Positions 38,070-48,112 of a stretch of 50,521 nucleotides of DNA are shown here, one piece after another. Under the pieces are notes generated by a model. It saw only the letters and a list, made by a program, of their open reading frames with translations, made no database searches and had not been told where the DNA came from. Position numbers and translations under genes: made by a program. The stretch is taken from NCBI GenBank assembly GCA_937907415.1, contig CALCHY010000038.1, positions 1 through 50,521 on the forward strand, in the 5' to 3' direction. How positions within the stretch are numbered: the first letter of the stretch is position 1; each line of letters begins with the position of its first letter. Source of the DNA: an uncultured Trueperaceae bacterium (GTDB taxonomy: Bacteria; Deinococcota; Deinococci; Deinococcales; Trueperaceae).

Positions 38070-38098
38070 AGTGTACGCGCGGACGCAGCGCCTGACAA
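38070..38098 (-). promoter_or_regulatory. trpBA promoter
   Basis: TTGTCA (38093-38098) and TACACT (38070-38075) are exactly 17 bp apart on the minus strand. The leader ATG (38063) follows 6 nt later. The -35 lies about 25 nt beyond the gluQ stop. Confidence 0.75.
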
Positions 38099-38122
38099 GT
38101 CCGGTGCGAAGCTTGCGGTCGC

Positions 38123-39136
38123 TCAGGCCGTCAGCCACGAGAGGTCCGCAGCACTCAGGGTGGCGGATGCGCAGGAGTGGCGCACTGGATCGAAGGTCGC
38201 GAGGAGTTCGGGTAGCGCCAGCTCTTGTAGCCCGGAAGTGACCCCGAGCTGGTTGGCTAGCAGGCCGACGACGCGCTCGGGCCGCACACCAGCCGCCCGC
38301 AGGTCGTGAAGCGTCAGGGCGCCGTTGCGCTTGGCGAGGCGCTCACCAGCCTCGTCGCGCACGAGTCCAACGTGGGCATAATTCGGCGGCGTCGACCCTA
38401 GGGCGCGGTAGAGCGCCAACTGCGCTGCGGTGCTCGTAAGCAGGTCGGCGCCGCGCACGACTTCAGTTATGCCCATGGCGGCGTCATCGACCGTCACCGC
38501 CAACTGGTACGCCCAGAGGCCGTCGGAGCGCCTCACCACGAAATGCCCCAAGTCGGAGGCTAGGTTCACGCGCGTCTGACCCTGGCAGGCGTCAGCGAAC
38601 TCCACGGTCTCGTCGCTGACTTCGAAGCGCCAGCTCGGCCGCACGCCCGCCGCCGCCTTGGAGGAGGCCAGCGCGTCGCTGCGGCGCTTGTCCGCCGCCA
38701 CGTAAACGCGCTCCCCGCTGGGGCCGTGGGGAGCGCTCCCGGCTTCGGCGAGGTCCTTGCGTGAGAGGTAACACGCGAACACTCTGCCGCTAGCCGTCAG
38801 GCGCTGCAGCGCGGCCTCGTACGACGCGGAGCGCTCGCTTTGCCGGTAGGGCGCGTGAGGTCCGCCGACATCGGGTCCCTCGTCCCAGTCCACTCCGAGC
38901 CACCGCAACTCGGTCAGGTTGCCGCTCACCGCCTCCGCGCGCGTGCGTGGGCCGTCGATGTCCTCGACGCGCACGACGAAGTCCCCACCGCAAGCGCGCG
39001 CCCGCAACCACGCGATGAGCGCGGTGCGGGCGTTGCCGAGGTGAAGAGAGCCGGTTGGGGAGGGGGCGAAACGCCCGCGGTAGCGCCGTTGGTCGCTTCC
39101 GAGGGCGCTACCGGACGCACCCGTTGCGACCGTCAG
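38123..39136 (-). CDS. gluQ: Glutamyl-Q tRNA(Asp) synthetase, apparent CTG start
   Basis: This truncated GluRS paralogue charges queuosine of tRNA-Asp with glutamate. The 337-aa product has [20 protein letters not shown] (HIGH-type motif), [35 protein letters not shown] and the KMSKS-type [14 protein letters not shown], and lacks the GluRS anticodon-binding part. The zinc-site cysteines are mostly missing (only [10 protein letters not shown]). No ATG, GTG or TTG exists in frame between the sucD end and the RFAPSP motif; the only candidate is a CTG at 39136 in a CTGA overlap with the sucD stop. A full GluRS is unlikely because of size. Confidence 0.88.
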   Translation of the reverse strand: MTVATGASGSALGSDQRRYRGRFAPSPTGSLHLGNARTALIAWLRARACGGDFVVRVEDIDGPRTRAEAVSGNLTELRWLGVDWDEGPDVGGPHAPYRQSERSASYEAALQRLTASGRVFACYLSRKDLAEAGSAPHGPSGERVYVAADKRRSDALASSKAAAGVRPSWRFEVSDETVEFADACQGQTRVNLASDLGHFVVRRSDGLWAYQLAVTVDDAAMGITEVVRGADLLTSTAAQLALYRALGSTPPNYAHVGLVRDEAGERLAKRNGALTLHDLRAAGVRPERVVGLLANQLGVTSGLQELALPELLATFDPVRHSCASATLSAADLSWLTA

Positions 39137-40067
39137 GCGATCCCCGCGCGGCGCATGGCCTCCAGCATCGCGCTGCTCATGTCTGACGGGGTGGCGGCGA
39201 CGACCACGCCAGCGCCCTCGAGCGCCTTGATCTTCTCGCCGGCGGTGCCTTGACCGCCTGAGATGATGGCTCCCGCGTGGCCCATGCGCTTGCCTGGAGG
39301 AGCTGTCGTGCCGGCGATGAACGACGCGACGGGCTTGCGCATGTTGGCGCCGATCCAGGCGGCCGCTTCCTCTTCCGCGCTGCCGCCGATCTCGCCGATC
39401 ATGATGACGCCCTCGGTAGCCGGGTCTGCGTTGAAGAGTTCGAGCACGTCGATGAAGTTCGTGCCGTTCACAGGGTCGCCGCCGATGCCTACCGCGGTCG
39501 TCTGACCGAGCCCGGCGTCCGTGAGCTGCTTGACGGCCTCGTACGTGAGGGTGCCAGAGCGGCTGACGACGCCGATGCGGCCGCGCTGGTGAATGTAGCC
39601 AGGCATGATGCCGATCTTGCACTGGTGCGGGGTGATGACGCCCGGGCAGTTGGGGCCAACGAGGCGCACGTCTTTACCCGTGAGGTAGCGCTTCACCTTG
39701 ACCATGTCGCCGATCGGGATGCCTTCGGTGATGGTGACGATCAGCTTCACGCCCGCCTCGGCGGCTTCCATGATCGCGTCCGCCGCGAACGGCGGTGGCA
39801 CGAACAGTACGGTGGCGTTGGCGTTCGTCGCCTCGACGGCGGCGCGCACCGTGTCGTAGCTCGGCACGTCCACCTGGTAGTTGTCGGAACGACCTGGCAC
39901 TCCGGAGTGGTCGGTGACGCCTTCGAAGCGCACGGCCTGGCCGCTCTTGCCTGGTCGCACGGCGCCAACGACGTTAGTGCCGTATGCGATCGCCTTGTCC
40001 GTGTGGAAAGCCCCAGCCTCGCCGAGGCCCTGGACGATGAGCCGCGTGTTCAGGTCGACTAGCACGC

Positions 40068-40071
<4 letters not shown>
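39133..40071 (-). CDS. sucD: Succinate-CoA ligase alpha subunit
   Basis: It works with SucC in the TCA cycle to convert succinyl-CoA to succinate with nucleotide triphosphate formation. The 312-aa product has [62 protein letters not shown] and the phospho-His site [17 protein letters not shown] short insert ([16 protein letters not shown]) near residue 55 replaces the usual Gly-rich loop region. The ATG overlaps sucC (ATGA). Confidence 0.94.
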
Positions 40072-41300
<1,229 letters not shown>

Positions 41301-41369
41301 AAGAACCTCCATGGCCTTGCGCGCCGCGCCAGGCTACCGTGAGGCACGGGGCGGCGCGGTCGAGCGGTT

Positions 41370-41381
41370 TACCTTAAGGTA
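41370..41381. promoter_or_regulatory. 12-bp palindrome upstream of sucC
   Basis: TACCTTAAGGTA is a perfect palindrome about 70 nt upstream of sucC and about 86 nt upstream of mogA, in their shared 166-nt divergent gap. It could be an operator or the core of a promoter; no regulator can be named. Confidence 0.3.
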
Positions 41382-41466
41382 CACCTCGGCAACGCACGGC
41401 ATCGCTTGCCCACCGATGTGGCCGATGCCCGCTCATGCTCGCTACACGTGTGGCTAGAGTCTTGGC

Positions 41467-41958
41467 ATGATTCGTACAGCCATCCTCATGGTGTCGAGCA
41501 CAGGCGTGGGGGCCGGGAGTGAGGACCGCACCGCTCAGGCCATCAGGCAGGTGCTCAAGGGCGGGCCGTTCGTCGAAGTCGATTACCAGGCCGTGCCTGA
41601 CGAGCAGGCGCTCATCCGCGCGAAGCTGCGCGTCTGGTGCGACGTTGGCGAGATCGACCTCATCCTCACCACCGGCGGGGTCGGGCTAGGCCAGCGCGAC
41701 CGCACGCCCGAAGCTACCGCCGAGGTCATCGAGCGCGAAGTCCGCGGCTTGCCTGAGGCGATGCGCGCTGCCGTCGCCAAGGAGCAGCCGCTCGGCGTGC
41801 TGTCCCGCGCATTGGCCGGGGTGAGGCGCGGCACCCTCATCGTCAACTTGCCTGGCACGCCTACGGCGGCCGGAACGGCCCTGGCTGGCGTCGTCACCGC
41901 CCTCGCTTTCGCGGTCGAGGAGATCCGTGGGGAACGCATAACGCCACCTGCGAGCTGA
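41467..41958 (+). CDS. mogA: MogA/MoaB-family molybdopterin biosynthesis protein
   Basis: The 163-aa protein belongs to the molybdopterin adenylyltransferase family, which activates molybdopterin with ATP before Mo insertion. It has AILMVSSTGVGAGSEDRTAQ, LILTTGGVGLGQRDRTPEAT (the TTGG motif) and VNLPGTPTAAGTAL. MogA and MoaB cannot be told apart by eye. The ATG is 6 nt after TAGAGT (41455-41460). Confidence 0.88.
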   Translation: MIRTAILMVSSTGVGAGSEDRTAQAIRQVLKGGPFVEVDYQAVPDEQALIRAKLRVWCDVGEIDLILTTGGVGLGQRDRTPEATAEVIEREVRGLPEAMRAAVAKEQPLGVLSRALAGVRRGTLIVNLPGTPTAAGTALAGVVTALAFAVEEIRGERITPPAS

Positions 41959-41980
41959 TCACAGGCCTTATGCTTCGCGC

Positions 41981-42466
41981 GTGACGGTCCTCGCCTTCGC
42001 CATCTTCCTCGTCGCGTTCATCGTGGCAACGCTCGGCGTGATATTGCCGGTCTTGCCCGGCGTGCCGATCGCGGCGCTCGGGGCGCTAGCCGCGGCCGCG
42101 ATCATGGGGTTCCAACGCTTCGGCGTCGAGGTGCTCGTTTACGTTGCGCTTCTGGCGGTCCTCTCGCAAGTCCTAGACCTTGTTGGCACGTGGCTCGGTT
42201 CGAAAGTCTACGGGGCTGGCCGCGCAGGCACGTGGGGTGGGGTGGTCGGCTCGTTCGTCGGCCTCTTCGTGTTCCCGCCGTGGGGCTTCCTCTTCGGCGC
42301 CGTCGCTGGCGCTTCCATCGCCGAGTTGCTCGTCGGTCGGCCACTCAACGACGCCGTCCGCTCCGGTGTCGGTGCGTTCGTCGGTACCCTCGGTGGTGCG
42401 GTCGCGAAGCTCGTCATAATGGTAGTAATTGGTGTCATCGTGTTCCCGCGCTTCTTCGCGGGGTGA
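41981..42466 (+). CDS. DUF456-family membrane protein
   Basis: The 161-aa protein has four to five hydrophobic segments and the DUF456 pattern: VATLGVILPVLPGVPIAALG, GTWLGSKVYGAGRAGTWGGV, VGSFVGLFVFPPWGFLFGAV and AELLVGRPLNDAVRSGVGAF. Gly-rich repeats of this kind are typical of the family, of unknown role. The GTG is 6 nt after TATGCT (41969-41974). It lies 22 nt after mogA and 55 nt before lgt. Confidence 0.85.
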   Translation: MTVLAFAIFLVAFIVATLGVILPVLPGVPIAALGALAAAAIMGFQRFGVEVLVYVALLAVLSQVLDLVGTWLGSKVYGAGRAGTWGGVVGSFVGLFVFPPWGFLFGAVAGASIAELLVGRPLNDAVRSGVGAFVGTLGGAVAKLVIMVVIGVIVFPRFFAG

Positions 42467-42521
42467 GGCGGTTCGCGCTTGGCTCACGGCCAGGTGACGG
42501 GGCGCGCCACATAGGAGCTGC

Positions 42522-43525
<1,004 letters not shown>

Positions 43526-43529
<4 letters not shown>

Positions 43530-44497
43530 CGGCCGCGGGCGCCACCCGGCCGCCACTCGCCGTCGTCGTGCTGGCCGCGGGCGAAGGCAAGCGCATGAAC
43601 TCTCGACTGCACAAGGTCTTGCACGAGGCGGCGGGCAGGCCGCTCCTCGAGCACATCCTCAGGGCGGTCGCGCCGCTCAACCCCACGCGCACCGTCGTCG
43701 TGGTCGGCTACTCAGGCGACGAAGTGAGGGAGCGGTTCGCTGGCCGCGGCCTAACGTTCGTGACGCAAGACTTCTCCACCGGTTACGGCACCGGCCACGC
43801 CCTGAGGGAGAGCGCCGCGGCGCTCGAAGGGTTCACGGGTAACGTCCTCGTCCTGAACGGCGATGGGCCGCTCCTCACGAGCGCCACCCTCCTCGCCCTC
43901 GTCAACACCCTAGGTAACGAGAGCGGCATGGCGTTGCTCACCTGCACGACAGCCGATCCGACGGGGCTAGGGCGGATAGTGCGCAACGGCAACGGAGAGC
44001 TGAGCGCAATAGTAGAGGAGAAGGACGCCACCCAAGCGGAACGTGCGCTCAACGAGATCAACCCGGGCGTCTACCTGTTCGATAGCGACGTGTTCAGGCG
44101 CGCCACCTTGCTGCGCAACGACAACGCTGCGAACGAGTACTACATCACCGACCTGCCGAAGGCGTACCTCGCAGACGGCTATCCGGTGCGCACGCTACTG
44201 GCCGACGAACGCGAGCTGCTTGGCGTCAACGACAGGGCCCAGCTAGCGACGGCCGAGCGCATACTGCGTCAACGCGTGACCGACCACTGGTTGAAGGCTG
44301 GCGTTACCATGCTCGACCCGAACACCACCTACATCGACGACGGCGTGGCGCTCGGCCGCGATTGCGTTCTAGAGCAAGGCGTGGTGCTGCGCGGCAGCTC
44401 GCGAGTGGGGGAGGGTGCGCGTATCGGCGCGTACAGCGTACTGACCGACGCGGCCGTGCCAGCCGGCGCCGTCATCCCTCCGCACACCGTCTCCTAG
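43526..44497 (+). CDS. glmU: GlmU-like N-acetylglucosamine-1-phosphate uridylyltransferase, short C-terminus
   Basis: The 323-aa product has a full uridylyltransferase domain: [64 protein letters not shown] and [17 protein letters not shown]. The left-handed beta-helix domain is cut short: only about 75 residues of hexapeptide repeats ([20 protein letters not shown]) follow, ending [13 protein letters not shown]. coli GlmU has about 456 residues, so the acetyltransferase active site is missing. UDP-GlcNAc synthesis then needs an acetyltransferase elsewhere. The stop at 44495-44497 is clean, and carA follows. Confidence 0.88.
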
Positions 44498-44525
44498 GGC
44501 GCTACCTGCTAATGTGCGTGACGGA

Positions 44526-45674
<1,149 letters not shown>

Positions 45675-45694
45675 CTCACAGCTGGGGCTCGTTT

Positions 45695-45718
45695 GGGCGG
45701 GCAAGCTGCCCGCCCTTT
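45695..45718 (+). terminator. Intrinsic terminator after carA
   Basis: GGGCGGGCA-AGC-TGCCCGCCC (45695-45715) is a perfect 9-bp GC-rich hairpin followed by TTT, 20 nt after the carA stop and just before the end of convergent dtd. Confidence 0.75.
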
Positions 45719-45720
45719 AG

Positions 45721-46173
45721 CTAGGTGAACAGCTCGGCCGTGTCTAACCACAGGGTAGTTGGACCCGAGTTGACTAGCTCGACGTCCATCATGGCGCCGA
45801 ACTCGCCCGTTGCCACCGCCACGCCAGCTTGCGTGAGGGCGGCCACGAACTCCAGGTAGAGCGGCTCGGCCACTTCAGGGCGCGCGGCGCCGCTGAAGCC
45901 TGGGCGGTTGCCGTCCTTGGCGTTGCCGTAGAGGGTGAACTGACTGACAACCAGGCAGGCGCCCCCGACCTGCTCGAGGCTCAAGTTCATCTTGCCTGCT
46001 TCGTCTTCGAACACGCGCAGCTTGCGGATCTTGTCAGCGAGGCGCTTAGCCAGCTCGGCATCGTCGCCTGGTTGCACACCGAGGAGTACGAGGAAGCCGG
46101 CGCCGATCTCACCTACGGTGCGAGCCTCGACGCGGACGGCCGCCCGGCTAACACGCTGCACTAACGCTCTCAC
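45721..46173 (-). CDS. dtd: D-aminoacyl-tRNA deacylase
   Basis: It hydrolyses D-amino acids and glycine from mischarged tRNAs. The 150-aa product has MRALVQRVSRAAV, the signature VVSQFTLYGNAKDGNRPGFSGAA and, near the end, the substrate-site variant VNSGPTTLWLDT (usually NDGPVT with the Gly-cisPro-like motif). The GTG start overlaps the DUF1844 gene stop (GTGA). Confidence 0.93.
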   Translation of the reverse strand: MRALVQRVSRAAVRVEARTVGEIGAGFLVLLGVQPGDDAELAKRLADKIRKLRVFEDEAGKMNLSLEQVGGACLVVSQFTLYGNAKDGNRPGFSGAARPEVAEPLYLEFVAALTQAGVAVATGEFGAMMDVELVNSGPTTLWLDTAELFT

Positions 46174-46538
46174 GCTTGGTCGTCTGTTAGCAGGCCGGCG
46201 CTTGAGGCGTCCAGTACGGGCAGTTCGCCTGCCGTTTCCTGCAGCCGGTCGCGCACGGCGCGTAATGCAGACCAGAGGGCGTCGCGCTCACCGGGTTCTA
46301 GGTTGCCTAGCGTCTTGACTTGTAGCATCTCGAGCAGGTCGAGGCTGCGGCGCGCGGCCTTGCGGCCCGCTACGCCGTCGCGGCTCGCTAGCCGTAGCGG
46401 GCTGCTGTCGTCGCCCATCGCCGCCTCTGCTGACGCCCTCAGTGCGTGAATCAGCCCAACGAAGCGCACGCTGGCTTCGGTTTCTGCTTGGCGCTGAACT
46501 TCGCTGGTTGCGGCCTCTTGGTTCTCGGTGGGGGTCAG
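46170..46538 (-). CDS. DUF1844 protein, apparent CTG start
   Basis: The 122-aa product has the DUF1844 core VRFVGLIHALRASAEAAMGD and RRSLDLLEMLQVKTLGNLEP, then GERDALWSALRAVRDRLQET. The role of the family is unknown. No ATG, GTG or TTG lies in frame between the upstream udg stop and codon 24; the best start is a CTG at 46538 in a CTGA overlap with udg. A GTG at 46469 would give 99 aa and just keep the domain but has no ribosome site. Same operon as udg and dtd. Confidence 0.75.
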   Translation of the reverse strand: MTPTENQEAATSEVQRQAETEASVRFVGLIHALRASAEAAMGDDSSPLRLASRDGVAGRKAARRSLDLLEMLQVKTLGNLEPGERDALWSALRAVRDRLQETAGELPVLDASSAGLLTDDQA

Positions 46539-47149
46539 AAGAGCGCTCCTTGCTCGGCGGTATCCAGGTGGAAGGCGTGATCCTTTGGCGGCAGAGCGTC
46601 GAGCGCCCGCTTGAGTTCCTTCATGTCGTTCCAGGTTATCCACTTAGGCGCGCCGCGTTCGCGGCTGGCGTTACGTAGTAAGTAGGCGGGGTGAAATAGC
46701 GGGAAGACTTGGATGTCGTGCCATTCATGCCACTTGCCGCGGGTCTTGGTGATGCCTTCTTTCGTGTGCAGAAAGTACTGCGTCGGCACGTTACCCAGCG
46801 GCACGATGATCTGCGGCTTGATGATCTTCAGTTGTTCGAGGAGCACCCACTCGCCTGCCGCGACCTCTTCTGGGCGAGGGTTACGGTTGTCTGGCGGGCG
46901 GAACTTGACGATGTTGGTGATGTAGACCTCGTCGCGGTCGATGCCAACCGACGCGAGCACCTTGTCGAGGAGTTGGCCCGCGCGGCCAACGAACGGCCGC
47001 CCACTGAGGTCCTCGTCCTCGCCTGGGGCTTCGCCCACCAGCACCAACTGCGCGTCCGGATTGCCTTCCCCGAACACGAGGTTTTCAGAGAGTTCATGCA
47101 GCGCTTCTGGACGCTCGGCGGCCAGGCGCTCTAAGTCAGCTAGCGTCAC
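46535..47149 (-). CDS. Family 4 uracil-DNA glycosylase without Fe-S cysteines
   Basis: This repair enzyme would remove uracil from DNA. The 204-aa product has the family 4 motifs VFGEGNPDAQLVLVGEAPGE, GRPFVGRAGQLLDKVL, VYITNIVKFRPPDNRNPRPE, IIVPLGNVPTQYFL and FPLFHPAYLLRN. It has no cysteine at all; the family's four [4Fe-4S] ligands are replaced (for example the VKC of VKCRPP is VKF). The sequence otherwise resembles Thermus UDGa closely. GTG start 7 nt after TACAAC. It begins the udg-DUF1844-dtd operon. Confidence 0.88.
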   Translation of the reverse strand: MTLADLERLAAERPEALHELSENLVFGEGNPDAQLVLVGEAPGEDEDLSGRPFVGRAGQLLDKVLASVGIDRDEVYITNIVKFRPPDNRNPRPEEVAAGEWVLLEQLKIIKPQIIVPLGNVPTQYFLHTKEGITKTRGKWHEWHDIQVFPLFHPAYLLRNASRERGAPKWITWNDMKELKRALDALPPKDHAFHLDTAEQGALF

Positions 47150-47214
47150 GGGCCCCGTTGTACCACGCCCCAGATGCCGCTCAGGACGCTAAGGAGCCCT
47201 GCTGCTGCGGTCGT

Positions 47215-47628
47215 TCAGCCCGCTTCGGCAGCTACGTCAGGACTAGCCTGGTTGGTAAGCGAGTTCAGGGTTGGCCGCATGCTGCGCGCCTCGCGTTGGA
47301 TGCGCTTCTCGAGCCCGATCATGAGGAAGAAGTTCTCTAGCGCGTTCTCGCGGCCCTTGATCTCGGTGTGTTCTGGCCGCTCCGAGCCCGTCACGAACGG
47401 CAGCGCCTTGTACGCGTGGAGGGCAGCGGCTGCGACTTCGCCAGGGCTGCTTACCTCGGCTATCTGGCTGAGTTCCGCGTAGACGCTGCGCCGCGCCTCG
47501 GCATGCGTGCGGAAGGCGTCTGGGTTGACGGTCTCTGGCGCCCGGAGCAGGTCTTGCTTGGCGATGCGCCGGTAGTGCTTAAGCCCGCGGATGATCTCCT
47601 CCGAGCTGAGAACGACCTTCACGTCCAT
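47215..47628 (-). CDS. Hypothetical protein
   Basis: I do not recognise this 137-aa protein. It starts MDVKVVLSSEEIIRGLKHYR and has soluble helical segments such as RTHAEARRSVYAELSQIAEV and ENFFLMIGLEKRIQREA, with no Cys and no membrane segment. The ATG at 47628 is chosen for the strong GGAGGGAG site upstream; an in-frame extension to 47745 would run into the 13-bp inverted repeat at 47731-47766. It lies 65 nt upstream of udg on the same strand. Confidence 0.7.
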   Translation of the reverse strand: MDVKVVLSSEEIIRGLKHYRRIAKQDLLRAPETVNPDAFRTHAEARRSVYAELSQIAEVSSPGEVAAAALHAYKALPFVTGSERPEHTEIKGRENALENFFLMIGLEKRIQREARSMRPTLNSLTNQASPDVAAEAG

Positions 47629-47730
47629 GCTTTCTCCCTCCGGGGCACTGCGGCGGCGGCGCTTCGGCGCTGCGGGCGCTCGACCCCTCGTTTCTTTGCT
47701 AACTGTGACCGTGTTCCGGCCAGACATGAA

Positions 47731-47766
47731 CAGAACCCACCGCACGGCCTTGAGCGGTGGGTTCTG
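47731..47766 (-). terminator. Perfect 13-bp inverted repeat after the zinc-ribbon gene
   Basis: CAGAACCCACCGC (47731-47743) and GCGGTGGGTTCTG (47754-47766) are perfect complements around a 10-nt loop, 17 nt after the zinc-ribbon gene stop. On the minus strand the hairpin is followed by TTCATGTC, so the U-tract is weak. Terminator is the most likely role. Confidence 0.6.
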
Positions 47767-47783
47767 GCGACGTCCTGCACGAG

Positions 47784-48047
47784 CTATGCCTTGAGGCTGC
47801 GCCGTGGGTACGGCGGCGAGTCGGGTTGGGGACCGGCGCCGGGCCGAGCGTCTGAACGCCTGACGCCGGCTTCGACGAGTTCGGATTCGTAGCGTGCGAG
47901 CGCGTCAAGTTCCGCGGCTTCGGATGAGTAGCCGCATTCCGGGCACTCGAGCTCCTCGAACCCCTCGTTGTAGTAGTAGGTGGTGGTTGCCACGCCGCCG
48001 CACCGCGGACACGGATCGCCGTTGTGGCGGCCTTCAGCGTCCACCAT
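47784..48047 (-). CDS. Zinc-ribbon protein
   Basis: The 87-aa protein has a two-CxxC zinc ribbon, DPCPRCGGVATTTYYYNEGF then LECPECGYSSEAAEL, followed by an acidic helix and a Pro-rich tail. Function unknown. The ATG at 48047 has GGAG 6 nt upstream. A leaderless-type 15-codon ORF (48034-48081) overlaps its start in another frame. It lies just after recN on the same strand. Confidence 0.7.
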   Translation of the reverse strand: MVDAEGRHNGDPCPRCGGVATTTYYYNEGFEELECPECGYSSEAAELDALARYESELVEAGVRRSDARPGAGPQPDSPPYPRRSLKA

Positions 48048-48081
48048 CAGCGACTCCAGAATGGCGCGAGCGCGACTCCAT
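48034..48081 (-). CDS. Possible 15-aa upstream ORF
   Basis: ATG at 48081 is 7 nt after TATGCT (48089-48094). The ORF reads MESRSRHSGVADGGR and stops at 48034, overlapping the zinc-ribbon start at 48047 by 14 nt. Its translation could help or block initiation there. It is short, so chance is quite possible. Confidence 0.3.
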   Translation of the reverse strand: MESRSRHSGVADGGR

Positions 48082-48112
48082 GAACTCAAGCATAGCGCAG
48101 TGGCCATGTGGC

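Noticed and set aside
38123..39622. 499-codon version of gluQ
   Set aside because: The first 160 codons are an out-of-frame reading of sucD, Arg/His-rich and without homology.
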